A stretch of 64,000 nt of DNA from CAZKWG01 sp964615375 (GTDB taxonomy: Bacteria; Myxococcota_A; UBA796; CAZKWG01). The stretch lies in assembly GCA_964615375.1 (NCBI GenBank), contig CAZTOW010000011.1, forward strand, positions 171,849 to 235,848. Reading direction: 5' to 3'. The notes under the pieces were generated by a model, which worked only from the letters and a program-made list of their open reading frames with translations, did not search any database and had not been told where the DNA came from. Positions within the stretch are counted from its first letter, which is position 1, and every line of letters begins with the position of its first letter. Positions 34,217-46,243 of the stretch are shown piece by piece. A program made the translations under genes and the position numbers.

Positions 34217-34840
34217 TCAGTCCGCCTCGACGCCCCAGCGCACCTTGAGCAGCTCCTTGGGGAAGCTCATCACGGCGCCGTCCGTCTGCAGCCAGGAGGG
34301 CAGGCTGCCGCCCGGGTCCGAGCTCACCCAGTAGGAGATGGTGCCCGCGGTCTTGTCGAAGCGCCACCCGCCGCTGTTGTAGGGCGTGTAGACCGTGTCT
34401 TTGTCCTTGTTCAGCTTGTCGGCGAAGGGGCCGGCGTACACGCCGCCGGTCTGGGTGTGCTTCACCAGGTCCCACTGGATCTCGGCCAGGGTGTCCGTCT
34501 GCTTGACCACCTTCAGCAGCAGGATGTACTGCCGGCTGGAGATGCCCATCGCGCCGCCCGTGCGCTGGTAGATGACCACCGAGCCGTCGGAGCGCTTCTC
34601 CAGGGTGGTGCACTCCTCCAGGGCGTCGACGCCCGCGTAGCTGGCCGTCATCGGGTAGTTCTTGCAGTCCATGATCGCCGTGATGAAGTCGGCGGTCGTG
34701 ATGGCGGCGCCCTGCGTGGGGACCGAGATCGACTTCTGCTTGTAGCCCGTCCCCCGCGGCACGGTCTCGAGGGCGGTGTCCGCCAGGGCCACGGGCGCGG
34801 CGAGGAGGAGGGCGAGGGAGGCGAGGCGGGCGAGAGACAT
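34217..34840 (-). CDS. Exported START/SRPBCC-like lipid-binding domain protein
   Basis: The 207-residue protein has a Sec signal (LARLASLALLLAAPVALA, cleavage near residue 21). The mature part resembles bacterial START-type SRPBCC domains: an early helix around DFITAIMDCKNYP, central strands (VVIYQRTGGAMGISSRQYIL) and a C-terminal helix after GGSLPSWLQTDGAV. Such folds enclose a hydrophobic ligand such as a sterol or other lipid. ATG 34840 has GGAG seven bases upstream; the longer in-frame extension is not needed. The assignment rests on pattern only. Confidence 0.6.
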   Translation of the reverse strand: MSLARLASLALLLAAPVALADTALETVPRGTGYKQKSISVPTQGAAITTADFITAIMDCKNYPMTASYAGVDALEECTTLEKRSDGSVVIYQRTGGAMGISSRQYILLLKVVKQTDTLAEIQWDLVKHTQTGGVYAGPFADKLNKDKDTVYTPYNSGGWRFDKTAGTISYWVSSDPGGSLPSWLQTDGAVMSFPKELLKVRWGVEAD

Positions 34841-34909
34841 CGTGGGCTCCAAGCGAGGGGGTTCTGCTCTATCATACCCCCAGGCGAGCCCGATCATTCC
34901 GCAGGCCCC

Positions 34910-35233
34910 TCAGCCGAGCCCGCCCGTGGCCGTCGCCAGCAGATCGTCGAGGGCCTGCGCGGCGGCGCGCGCCTTCTCCATCCCGAGCGCGAAATTCGAG
35001 AGGTTCCCCAGGGTGTACGCCGCCGAGGCGTTGGCCTCGTCCAGCGCGTGGACCACCTTCGTGTACGACGCCGTCCCCTCCTGGAGCGAGGCCACGGCCA
35101 GGGCCTGCCGGACCTCCAGCAGGGCGTCGATGATCTCCTGGACCTGGCGCGCCTTGGTGGGATCCATCATGCGGCCGAGCAGGCGGTTGTGGTGGTCGAG
35201 CAGGGTGCTGAGCTGCTCGTCGAGCGTCTTCAT
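34910..35233 (-). CDS. Small helical hypothetical protein, partner of the lipoprotein upstream
   Basis: The 107-residue soluble protein is almost entirely helical, with heptad-like Leu/Ala spacing (LSTLLDHHNRLLGR, IIDALLEVRQALAVASL). No signal peptide is seen. ATG 35233 follows AAGGGGAAG. It lies 13 bases behind the 317-residue lipoprotein gene and is probably co-transcribed. Both are all-helical and could pack together or be related by partial duplication. No family is recognised. Confidence 0.6.
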   Translation of the reverse strand: MKTLDEQLSTLLDHHNRLLGRMMDPTKARQVQEIIDALLEVRQALAVASLQEGTASYTKVVHALDEANASAAYTLGNLSNFALGMEKARAAAQALDDLLATATGGLG

Positions 35234-35246
35234 CGTCGCTTCCCCT

Positions 35247-36200
35247 TCAGTCGGCGTTGGCGGCGCTGAGCCGCTCACGGATGGAGTCCAGCTTCGCCAC
35301 GTACTTCGTGAAGTCCCCGAGCGCCGCCACGAATTCGGTGGAGCTCATGCTCTTGTCCTGGGTGGCGGCGACCAGCGCGGTGTGGGCCGCGCCCATGGCC
35401 GCCGCGGCGGCGGAGGCGCTGGCGTAGAGGTCATCGACCTGGTCGCGCTCGGTGTAGAGCTCGCGGACGCGGTCGATGAGGGCGGCGCGCTCCTCCAGAT
35501 CCCAGTCCGGCTTGCTGGCCTGGCTGTTGTAATAAAACTGCAACATGCTGATCCGGTTGGTCAGCATCTCGTGGGTGGCCTTGGCCAGCTGGCCGTCGGG
35601 CGAGAGGTCCTTCGCCAGCAGGGTCGCCGCCGCCTGCACCACCGGGTCGGACTTCACGATCAGGTCGGAGAGGCTCTTGCGGCGCTTGCCCTCCAGCAGC
35701 GCTCCACCCACGGTGGAGATCGCCTGCTGCACGCCGAGGATGGCGCTCTCCCCGAGCGGCGAGCTGACCCCCGCCAGGTCGGCCACCCGCTCGTTGAGCG
35801 TGATGATGATCGCGAAGAGGGCGGCGCTCTTCTCCTCGAGCTCCGCCGCGAGGTCGGCCCCGGCCAGCGCGCCCAGCGCCGAGCCGTAGCTGCCCAGCTG
35901 CCCCAGCAGCTCCTGGCGCTCCGACAGCCCCGCGGGCGGGATCAGCCCCGTGTTCACGGCCTTGTCCAGGGCGTCCCAGCGCTTCCCGGCCTCCGTCTCG
36001 TCCTGGGGCGGGAAGACGATGAGGGCCTGCGCGGCCTGCTCGGCCCCGGCGGCGTTCATGAGCGAGAACGCCACGGTGCTGCTCTCGGCCAGCGTGTTCG
36101 CGGACTCGCCGAAGCTCTCGACGTGGGTGAGGGGGACCGGCCGGCAGGCGCCGAGGGCCAGCGTCAGGGCTGGGAGCAGTGTGGGGGCCAGGGTGCGCAT
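35247..36200 (-). CDS. Helical lipoprotein of unknown function
   Basis: The 317-residue lipoprotein has the lipobox LALGAC at residues 14-19. The mature protein is nearly all helix, rich in Ala, Leu and Glu (AELEEKSAALFAIIITLNER, ERAALIDRVRELYTERDQV), with no other cysteines, suggesting long bundles or a coiled-coil. No known family. ATG 36200 is preceded by weak GGAG spacing. It lies just downstream of the two-helix membrane protein gene at 36229 and upstream of the small helical gene. Confidence 0.65.
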   Translation of the reverse strand: MRTLAPTLLPALTLALGACRPVPLTHVESFGESANTLAESSTVAFSLMNAAGAEQAAQALIVFPPQDETEAGKRWDALDKAVNTGLIPPAGLSERQELLGQLGSYGSALGALAGADLAAELEEKSAALFAIIITLNERVADLAGVSSPLGESAILGVQQAISTVGGALLEGKRRKSLSDLIVKSDPVVQAAATLLAKDLSPDGQLAKATHEMLTNRISMLQFYYNSQASKPDWDLEERAALIDRVRELYTERDQVDDLYASASAAAAAMGAAHTALVAATQDKSMSSTEFVAALGDFTKYVAKLDSIRERLSAANAD

Positions 36201-36228
36201 GGACGACCTCCAAACTTCTCGTAACCCG

Positions 36229-36921
36229 TCACACCGCGCGCGCGGCCTGCCTCCAGCGCGGATCGGGGGCGCGGAAGACCAGCTCGACGACCTCCTCGTG
36301 CTGGGTGACGACGAAGGCCTCGCCGGAGAAATAGCGGCGCATGGCGGCCACGACCTGGTGGTTGCGCGGGGTGGTGGTGGCCACGCAGCCCTCGTAGCGC
36401 ACGCAGGCCCGGGGCGGGGTGGGCATGGTGGCGAGCAGCTCGGCGAAGAGCTCCACGCTGCGGCGGGCCCGCTCGGGGGTGAGGCGGGTGAGGATGAGCT
36501 GCACGGGCGGGGCGCGCTCGGGCTCCAGCAGCACGCTGGCCCCGGCCTCCAGCGGGAGGCGGGCGACCTGAGAGCTCAGCGCGGCCAGCCAGCCCTGGGT
36601 CTCCAGGCTGGGCGTCCCTGAGCTGGGGCCCTGCGGGGGCTCCCCTTTCGCGGAGGTGGGCGATGGCACCGCGGCGAGCGGGGGAGGGGAGCTCGGGCTC
36701 CGCGCGGCGGGCGCTCGGGTGGGCTCGCGCGAGGATCCCGCCTTCTTCCTGGGCAGGGCGAGCAGCACCAGCCCCAGCAGGCCCACCGGGGCCGCCAGCG
36801 GGAGGCCCAGCTTCCCGTCCAGCTCGACCACGCTCAGCGCGAGCGGGCTCCGGCGATCTCCCAGCGACAACCAGCCGAGCCCGAGCGCCACGGCCAGCAG
36901 CAGCACACCCAGCGCGCGCAT
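36229..36921 (-). CDS. Small two-helix membrane protein of unknown function
   Basis: The 230-residue protein has two N-terminal membrane helices (about residues 3-18 and 40-57) separated by a short loop, then a Pro/Ser-rich linker at 60-108 and a soluble domain of about 120 residues with a Cys pair (ACVRYEGCVATT). ATG 36921 has AGGAG seven bases upstream. The gene is divergent from the MopE-like lipoprotein, with 91 bases between their starts, so they may share control. The family is not recognised. Confidence 0.6.
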   Translation of the reverse strand: MRALGVLLLAVALGLGWLSLGDRRSPLALSVVELDGKLGLPLAAPVGLLGLVLLALPRKKAGSSREPTRAPAARSPSSPPPLAAVPSPTSAKGEPPQGPSSGTPSLETQGWLAALSSQVARLPLEAGASVLLEPERAPPVQLILTRLTPERARRSVELFAELLATMPTPPRACVRYEGCVATTTPRNHQVVAAMRRYFSGEAFVVTQHEEVVELVFRAPDPRWRQAARAV

Positions 36922-37012
36922 CGTCTACTCCTGCGTGCCCATCGTAGCAGGCGTGAAATTGCTGGATGGTCGCCATCGTGTTGTGTGATGCTTGAGAAGA
37001 GGAGAAACCGAG

Positions 37013-40519
<3,507 letters not shown>

Positions 40520-40531
40520 GGGCTCGGCGCC

Positions 40532-41920
40532 TCAACCCCGGCACATCACCTGCCGGGCGTTGCAGCGGATCGTGACCAGCTCGCCGGGCTCGACGCTCAT
40601 CCGCCCGGCGAGGAACACCGCCGCTCCGTCGAAGCCCGCCTCGATCCGGTAGTCTCCAGCGGGGATGTAGACGGTCCCCTGCACGGGCAGGCGCGTGCCT
40701 CCGTCCAGGGGCACCAGCCAGAGCTCGGTGAGCGCGGGGTTGCGGGCGGCGGAGACCCGGGCGAGGGGGCCGGGATCGGGGAGCTCGGGCTCGGGCTCGG
40801 GCTCCGCCGGCTCGAGCTGCCCGGCGAGGGGCTCCGGTGGATCGGAGGGCCCGCGCAGCAGCATCCCCAGGCCCACCCCGATGAGGAGCAGCGCGCCCAG
40901 GAAGGCCGCCAGCACGAGCCCCGGCGGCAGCCCGGCCTGCTCCAGCGCCCCGCCCACGGCCACGTCGAGCGCGAGGACGTGAGCCTGCGCGCGCTCCCGC
41001 AGCGACTCCAGCGCCCGCGCCATCCTCGACGGCGGCGGGGCCGGCTTCGGGCTCGGGGGCGGCGGGGTGCCCGGGACCACCGAGCGCATGCCCGGCATGC
41101 GGCCGTAGAGCGCGGTCAGGACCTCGTCACAGCTCTGGAGGCGGGCCGCGGGGTCGCCCTTGAGGCAGCCCTGCACGGTCGCGAAGATCTCGGGGGAGAG
41201 GTCGGGCCTCAGCGTCCTCGGGTCGGCGTACTCCCCGGCGAGGGCGCGGTGGACCAGCAGGTACTGGTCGGTCTCCTCGATGGGCGGGTGCCCGCAGATC
41301 ATCCGGTAGAGGATGCAGCCCAGGCTGTAGATGTCGGCCCGGTGATCGACCGCCCGCGCGTCGCGGAACTGTTCGGGCGCCATGTAGACAGGCGTGCCGA
41401 GCTGCGTGCCGGTGTGGGTCATGCCCGCGCCGCGGTCGCCGTCGTCCAGGACCTTGGCGATGCCGAAGTCGGTGATGCGCGGGCGCCAGCGGCCGTCCTC
41501 GTTCAGCATCAGCACGTTGTTGGGCTTCAAGTCCCGGTGGACCGTGCCCGAGGCGTGCGCGGCCTGCACGCCGCTGACGATCTGCCGGAAGATCTCGCGG
41601 ATCTCGCGGTCCTCCAGCGCGCGACCCTCCAGCCAGCGCTCCAGGGTGGGGCCGGGGACGTGGTCCATCACCAGCCCCACCGAGGGGCCCACGCGGATGA
41701 TGTCGGTGACCGCGACCACATTGGGGTGGCGGATGCGCGCCTGGAGCTTGCCCTCCAGGACCAGGCGGCGCACCAGCGGGGCGCTGACCACGCGCAGCAC
41801 CTTCAGCGCGTGCTCGCTGCCCAGCGCGCCGTGTCGCACCCGGTAGACGAGGGCCATCCCTCCGCGGCCGATCTCCGCCTCGACCACGTAGCGACCAATG
41901 CGCGTGCCTGGGCCAATCAC
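40532..41920 (-). CDS. Membrane Ser/Thr protein kinase (PknB type) with periplasmic tail
   Basis: The 462-residue Hanks-type kinase has the glycine loop IGRGGMALVY (17-26), catalytic Lys40, HRDLKPNN near 128, DFG 151-153 and MAPEQF. After a Pro-rich linker comes one membrane helix (LVLAAFLGALLLIGVGLGMLL, about 338-358). The roughly 100-residue periplasmic part is PEGA-like (GTVYIPAGDYRIEAGFDG) with two cysteines. The start is GTG 41920, as the longer frame upstream is Arg-rich shadow sequence. Such kinases are plentiful in myxobacteria. The substrate is unknown. It is divergent from the acyltransferase gene. Confidence 0.88.
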   Translation of the reverse strand: MIGPGTRIGRYVVEAEIGRGGMALVYRVRHGALGSEHALKVLRVVSAPLVRRLVLEGKLQARIRHPNVVAVTDIIRVGPSVGLVMDHVPGPTLERWLEGRALEDREIREIFRQIVSGVQAAHASGTVHRDLKPNNVLMLNEDGRWRPRITDFGIAKVLDDGDRGAGMTHTGTQLGTPVYMAPEQFRDARAVDHRADIYSLGCILYRMICGHPPIEETDQYLLVHRALAGEYADPRTLRPDLSPEIFATVQGCLKGDPAARLQSCDEVLTALYGRMPGMRSVVPGTPPPPSPKPAPPPSRMARALESLRERAQAHVLALDVAVGGALEQAGLPPGLVLAAFLGALLLIGVGLGMLLRGPSDPPEPLAGQLEPAEPEPEPELPDPGPLARVSAARNPALTELWLVPLDGGTRLPVQGTVYIPAGDYRIEAGFDGAAVFLAGRMSVEPGELVTIRCNARQVMCRG

Positions 41921-42045
41921 GAGGTGCAGTCCACTCCTGGGTGGGCCCACTTTAGCACGGCGCTCCAGACGCCCGCGCGCCGGGATACGCTGCGCGCCCG
42001 CCTGGCCGCGTCCCCCTCTCTCCTCCGCGTCCCCCCTGCCCAGCC

Positions 42046-43470
42046 ATGCTCTTCCCAACGCTCGACTACCTGGTCTTCCTCGCGCTCGTCGTGGGCGTCT
42101 ACTGGCTGATCCCGCGACCGGGGCGCCTGCTCTGGCTCGGGGCGACCTCGATCTTCTTCTACGCCTCCTGGAACTGGCGGCACCTGCCGGTCTGGCTGGG
42201 GGTGACCCTGCTGGGGTGGGGGACCGCCGCCCTGCTGGTGAAGCTGGGTCGCAAGGACACGCCCGCCTCCACCTGGGTGCTGCGCGCGGGCGCGATCGGC
42301 ATGCTCGCGCCGCTGCTCTACTGCAAATACTGGCCGTGGATCGCCGAGAGCGGCAACACGGCCCTGTCCTGGGCTGGCCTGGGCCCGGTGCTGCCCGTGG
42401 TCGACGTGCCGCTGCCCATCGGGGTGAGCTTCTTCACGTTCCAGGTGCTGGCGTATGCGCTCGACGTGCGCAAGGGCGCGGAGCCCGAGCCGAACCCCTG
42501 GCGCTTCGTGACCTTCATCGGGCTCTTCCCGCATCTGGTCGCCGGGCCCATCGTGCGCGCTCACGAGCTCCTGCCCGCGCTCCGCGCGCTGCCGCCCCTG
42601 CGGAGGGACATGGTGGGGCGGGGGCTCTACCGCATCGGGCTCGGGATGCTCAAGAAGATCGTCATCGCCGACGTGCTCTCGCTGGGCATGGTCGATCCGC
42701 TCTTCGCCGACCCCGAGCGCTTCACCGGGCCGGAGCTGGTGCTGGGGCTCTACGCCTACACGATGCAGATCTACTGTGACTTCTCGGCGTACACCGACAT
42801 CGCCATCGGCAGCGCGCTGCTGCTGGGCTTCGAGCTGCCCGAGAACTTCCGCCGGCCCTACAAGGCCGCCAGCGTGGCCGCCTTCTGGCGGCGCTGGCAC
42901 ATGACCCTCTCCTCCTGGGTGCGCGACTACGTGTACTTCCCGATGGGGGGAGCGCGGACGGACCGGCCCTGGAAGGTCTACCGCAACCTGATGCTGACCC
43001 TGCTCATCCTGGGCATCTGGCACGGGGCGAGCTGGAATTTCGTGATCTACGGCCTGATGCACGGGACGGCGGTGTGCGTGAACCGCTGGCAACGCAAGCG
43101 GTCCGGGCGCTCGGCGGACGAGGATCCAACGCAGGGCTGGCCCTGGCTCTGGCGCATGTTCCTGACCTTGAACTTCGTGATCTTCGCGCGCATCCTCTTC
43201 CGCGCGGACGATCTGCCCTCCGCCCTGGCCTACACGGAGGCCATGCTGGACCTCACCCTGGCCATCCCGCGCTTCTCGTACACGGCGCTGGCCATGCTGA
43301 TCGTGGGCTACGCCGCCCACTTCACGCCGGAGCGCTGGGAGCAGGAGACGCAGGCTCGCTTCGTGCGCGGGGGGCCGCTGGTCTGGGCGCTCGCCCTGAT
43401 GGGGGTGGCCGCCGCCTGCGCCACGCTGGGCACGGGCGAGCAGCTCAGCTTCATCTACTACTCGTTCTGA
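42046..43470 (+). CDS. MBOAT-family O-acyltransferase (AlgI-like)
   Basis: The 474-residue polytopic membrane protein belongs to the MBOAT family, which moves acyl groups, usually acetyl, onto exported polysaccharides. It shows the AlgI-type segments FSAYTDIAIG, FNFRRPYKA-like NFRRPYKAAS, FWRRWHMTLSSWVRDYVYFP and the catalytic GIWHGASWNFVIYGLMHG with its His. About ten membrane helices are visible. The ATG at 42046 has only a weak leader. Two SGNH-hydrolase-like envelope proteins encoded at 44694 and 48918 are likely functional partners, as AlgX/AlgJ are for AlgI. Confidence 0.88.
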   Translation: MLFPTLDYLVFLALVVGVYWLIPRPGRLLWLGATSIFFYASWNWRHLPVWLGVTLLGWGTAALLVKLGRKDTPASTWVLRAGAIGMLAPLLYCKYWPWIAESGNTALSWAGLGPVLPVVDVPLPIGVSFFTFQVLAYALDVRKGAEPEPNPWRFVTFIGLFPHLVAGPIVRAHELLPALRALPPLRRDMVGRGLYRIGLGMLKKIVIADVLSLGMVDPLFADPERFTGPELVLGLYAYTMQIYCDFSAYTDIAIGSALLLGFELPENFRRPYKAASVAAFWRRWHMTLSSWVRDYVYFPMGGARTDRPWKVYRNLMLTLLILGIWHGASWNFVIYGLMHGTAVCVNRWQRKRSGRSADEDPTQGWPWLWRMFLTLNFVIFARILFRADDLPSALAYTEAMLDLTLAIPRFSYTALAMLIVGYAAHFTPERWEQETQARFVRGGPLVWALALMGVAAACATLGTGEQLSFIYYSF

Positions 43471-43537
43471 GACGCCCCGTCCGGGCGAGGTCGATGAGGC
43501 CCCGGCAGGGGGGCGAGCGCTTTGTGTGTCTTTCTGG

Positions 43538-43566
43538 TTGCTATTGCGAGTGACTTGCAATAAGTT
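43538..43566 (+). promoter_or_regulatory. Promoter with 21-bp palindromic operator
   Basis: TTGCTA (43538-43543) and TAAGTT (43561-43566) are 17 bases apart. Overlapping the spacer is the near-perfect palindrome TATTGCGAGTGACTTGCAATA at 43542-43562: arms TATTGC/GCAATA plus inner AGT/ACT, centre at 43552. A dimeric regulator of the flavoprotein gene is likely. The size resembles Fur-type boxes, but the sequence does not match a consensus I can name. Confidence 0.5.
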
Positions 43567-43613
43567 AGAGGTGCGCGCCGACGTCCACCCCCTCCACCGC
43601 TCACCTCAGCCGT

Positions 43614-43639
43614 GAACCGAGGCGCCCGGGTGCCGGTTC
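43614..43639 (+). other. Leader hairpin upstream of flavoprotein gene
   Basis: GAACC (43614-43618) pairs with GGTTC (43635-43639), and GGC (43621-43623) pairs with GCC (43632-43634) across a two-base bulge. It lies in the predicted leader, 38 bases before the ATG at 43677. Confidence 0.3.
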
Positions 43640-43676
43640 GAGCGGAAAATCGGTGCAAATCCTTCGGAGGGACATC

Positions 43677-44597
43677 ATGAGTCGTGACTATGACGTGGTC
43701 ATCGTGGGCGGTGGCCCGGGCGGGCTCCAGGCGGCCCTCACCCTCGGGCGGGCGCGTCGGCGCGTGCTCCTCTGCGACGCCGGGCCCCGACGAAACGCCG
43801 CCGCGACCGCGGTCCACAACTTCGTGACCCGCGACGGCACGCCGCCCGAGGAGCTCCGGCGCGTCGCGCGCGACCAGCTCGCCGAGTACCCCGACGTCGA
43901 GGTGAGGGACGTGTCTGTCCAGGCGATCCACGGCGCCCGAGGGGCCTTCCAGGTCCAGCTGGCCACGGGGACCGTCTCCGCCCGGCGGGTGCTGCTGGCC
44001 ACCGGGATGGTCGACGAGACGCTCCCCATCGAGGGCTTCGCCGCCCTGTGGGGGCGCTCGATCTTCCAGTGCCCCTACTGCCACGGCTGGGAGGTGCGGG
44101 ATCGCCGCTGGGCCTTCCTCGCGCAGCCGGCGACGGCGGCTCACCTCCTGCCCTTCGCGCTGACGCTCCGGGCCTGGGCGCGCGAGGTGACCGTCCTCAC
44201 CCACGGGATCGTCACGCTGCCCGAGGAGCTCCGGGCCACGCTCCAGTCCGCCGGGCTCCGGGTCGAGACCGCGCCCATCGCGCGCCTGGTCGGCGAGCCC
44301 CTGGAGCGGATCGAGCTCGCCGACGGGAGCTCGCTCTCCTGCGAGGCCCTGTTCACCCACCCGCCCCAGCGCCAGGTCGAGCTCGTGCGCGCGCTGGGCC
44401 TGGCCCTCGACGAAGAGGGCTACGTCAAGGTCGACCCGATGCGGCGCGAGACCTCGATCCCAGGCATCTACGCGAGCGGGGATCTGAGCTCGCGGATGCA
44501 GGCCGCGGTCATCGCCGCGGCGTCGGGGATGCAGGCGGCGGCGATGCTGCACACCGAGCTGTCGATGGAGGACGCTCTGGGCGGCGCCGCGGCCTGA
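43677..44597 (+). CDS. FAD-dependent thioredoxin reductase-like oxidoreductase
   Basis: The 306-residue flavoprotein resembles low-molecular-weight thioredoxin reductases. An N-terminal FAD-binding GGGPGGLQAAL is at about residues 10-20, a CPYCHGWE redox motif near residue 131 in the position of the TrxR CxxC, and a C-terminal ASGDLSSRMQAAVIAAASG FAD signature. The NADPH-binding GxGxxA motif between residues 145 and 160 is not well preserved (AFLAQPATAAHLL). This CPYCHG subgroup may use another donor or substrate. ATG 43677 has GGAGG seven bases upstream. A palindromic operator lies in its promoter. Confidence 0.83.
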   Translation: MSRDYDVVIVGGGPGGLQAALTLGRARRRVLLCDAGPRRNAAATAVHNFVTRDGTPPEELRRVARDQLAEYPDVEVRDVSVQAIHGARGAFQVQLATGTVSARRVLLATGMVDETLPIEGFAALWGRSIFQCPYCHGWEVRDRRWAFLAQPATAAHLLPFALTLRAWAREVTVLTHGIVTLPEELRATLQSAGLRVETAPIARLVGEPLERIELADGSSLSCEALFTHPPQRQVELVRALGLALDEEGYVKVDPMRRETSIPGIYASGDLSSRMQAAVIAAASGMQAAAMLHTELSMEDALGGAAA

Positions 44598-44658
44598 GCC
44601 TGCGGGGCGGCTCCGACGGGGCTATGAAGTGGGCGGCGCGTCCAGGACCGACACTGTC

Positions 44659-44687
44659 TTGACGTGTCAATCGTGAGGGTCTATACC
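44659..44687 (+). promoter_or_regulatory. Sigma-70-like promoter, probably giving a leaderless message
   Basis: TTGACG (44659-44664) and TATACC (44682-44687) are exactly 17 bases apart. The expected start point falls at about 44694, which is the A of the ATG, with no convincing ribosome site. TTGACGTGTCAA at 44659-44670 is also a dyad. Confidence 0.55.
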
Positions 44688-44693
44688 GGAGCC

Positions 44694-46238
44694 ATGGAAG
44701 ATCATCGCCGCGAGCTCCTGCTGCTGGGCCAGTTCGGCCTCGCCCTCGGCCTCCTGGTGGGCGGGACCTACGCCGTGCCCGGCCTCGAGGATCTGCGCCC
44801 CTGGCTCCCGGGCGAGCCCGTGCCGCTCGTCCACCTCGTGCTGGACAACGTCCACGTCATGGAGAACGAGCGCGGCGAGCTGGTCGAGGTCACCACCGTC
44901 GAGGCCGAGCCCGCCCCGGTGGAGCTCGCGCTGGCCGGGGTGGAGCCCGCCGCGCCGAAGGCCCCCGAGGAGCCCGCCGTCATCGACGTCTCCACGCTGC
45001 CCAGCCACCCGCCGGCCCAGCCGGTCGCGCTGACGGTGCCGAAGGGGGCGCTGGACCACGTCTTTGTGGCGATGGCCGCCGCCGAGGGCAAGGAGCCCGG
45101 CCGCATCGTGCGCGTGCTGCACTGGGGAGACTCCACCATCGCCGCGGACGGCATCGCCGGCACCGTGCGCGACCGGCTGGTGGCCCGCTTCGGGGACGGG
45201 GGGCCGGGCTTCCTGGCCGTCGCCGTGGACCCTCAGTGGAGCCTGCGGCCGGGCGTGACGCGGGTGACCGAGGGCGAGTGGCAGAGCTTCAACATCACCT
45301 TCGGCGGGGCGCCCACCAGCCGCTACGGGCTGGCCGGCATCGTGTCCACCGCCGCGGTCGAGGCCAGCGCCACCCTCGGGGGCGAGCGCGTGGGCGGCGT
45401 GCGCCAGGCCCTGGCGCGGGCCGACGTCTACTACCAGATCCAGCCGGGCGGCGGCACGCTCTCGGTGGCGCCCAAGGGTGGCGGCGGCTTCAACGTGTCC
45501 ACCGCCGGCGACAAGGTGGGCGACAAGTACAAGGAGCTGAAGCTGGGCGGGGTCAGCAGCCTCTGGCTGAAGGCCGGCGGGGACGGCCCGGTGACCGTCT
45601 ACGGCGTGGCCCTGGAGACCGCGGGGCCGGGCGTGACCTGGGAGACCTTCGGCGTCGCCGGCAGCAGCATCGGATCGCTCACCCGGCAGTCCAAGGCCCA
45701 CCTGGCCAGCCAGGTCGGGCGGCGCAAGCCCGATCTGGTCGTCTACATGACGGGCGGGAACGAGGTCGGCTACCCCAGCCTCTCGTCGAAGGAGGGCGAG
45801 GGCTACCGCGACGCCTACCGCATCGCCGTGCAGAAGCTGAAGGCCGGCGCCCCCGACGCGAGCTGCCTGGTCGTGGGCCCGCTGGACCAGGCCGTGCGCG
45901 AGCGCGGCAAGGTCATGAGCAAGCCCATGCTCACCCGCATGATCTCCCTCCAGAGGCAGGTGGCCACCGAGGAGGGCTGCGCCTTCTGGGACGCGCGGGC
46001 CAGCATGGGCGGCGAGGGGGGCTTCCAGCGCTTCCTGGAGCACCAGCCCCGCTACGCCTGGTCGGACCTGATGCACCTGACCCAGGAGGGCCTGGACCTC
46101 ATCGGCCACAGCATGGCCGACGCCCTCCTGGCCAGCTACGACGCCTGGAAGCTGGCCCACCCCGAGGCGATCCGGCCGCCGCAGGCCGCTCCGGCGCCGA
46201 GCCCCGCCGCGCCAGAGGGCTCGACGCCGAAGGGCTAA
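44694..46238 (+). CDS. SGNH-hydrolase-like membrane-anchored protein, copy 1
   Basis: The 514-residue protein has one N-terminal membrane helix (LLLGQFGLALGLLVGGTYAV), a Pro/Ala-rich spacer to about residue 115 and an extracytoplasmic SGNH-type domain. Block I reads HWGDSTIAADG (Ser of GDS), block III GGNE, and block V DLMHLTQEG supplies Asp/His. A beta-sandwich insert lies between blocks I and III, as in AlgX-like O-acetyltransferase partners. Near the MBOAT gene it probably takes part in polysaccharide O-acetylation. ATG 44694 is chosen over GTG 44664, which lies within the promoter. The tail is Pro/Ala-rich. Confidence 0.75.
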   Translation: MEDHRRELLLLGQFGLALGLLVGGTYAVPGLEDLRPWLPGEPVPLVHLVLDNVHVMENERGELVEVTTVEAEPAPVELALAGVEPAAPKAPEEPAVIDVSTLPSHPPAQPVALTVPKGALDHVFVAMAAAEGKEPGRIVRVLHWGDSTIAADGIAGTVRDRLVARFGDGGPGFLAVAVDPQWSLRPGVTRVTEGEWQSFNITFGGAPTSRYGLAGIVSTAAVEASATLGGERVGGVRQALARADVYYQIQPGGGTLSVAPKGGGGFNVSTAGDKVGDKYKELKLGGVSSLWLKAGGDGPVTVYGVALETAGPGVTWETFGVAGSSIGSLTRQSKAHLASQVGRRKPDLVVYMTGGNEVGYPSLSSKEGEGYRDAYRIAVQKLKAGAPDASCLVVGPLDQAVRERGKVMSKPMLTRMISLQRQVATEEGCAFWDARASMGGEGGFQRFLEHQPRYAWSDLMHLTQEGLDLIGHSMADALLASYDAWKLAHPEAIRPPQAAPAPSPAAPEGSTPKG

Positions 46239-46243
46239 TCGGT

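Noticed and set aside
43614..43680. Cobalamin riboswitch-like leader before the flavoprotein gene
   Set aside because: The stretch CGGTGCAAATCC resembles part of the B12 riboswitch core, but the conserved CCCGCxACTG element and the rest of the core are missing. An Rfam RF00174 scan would settle it.
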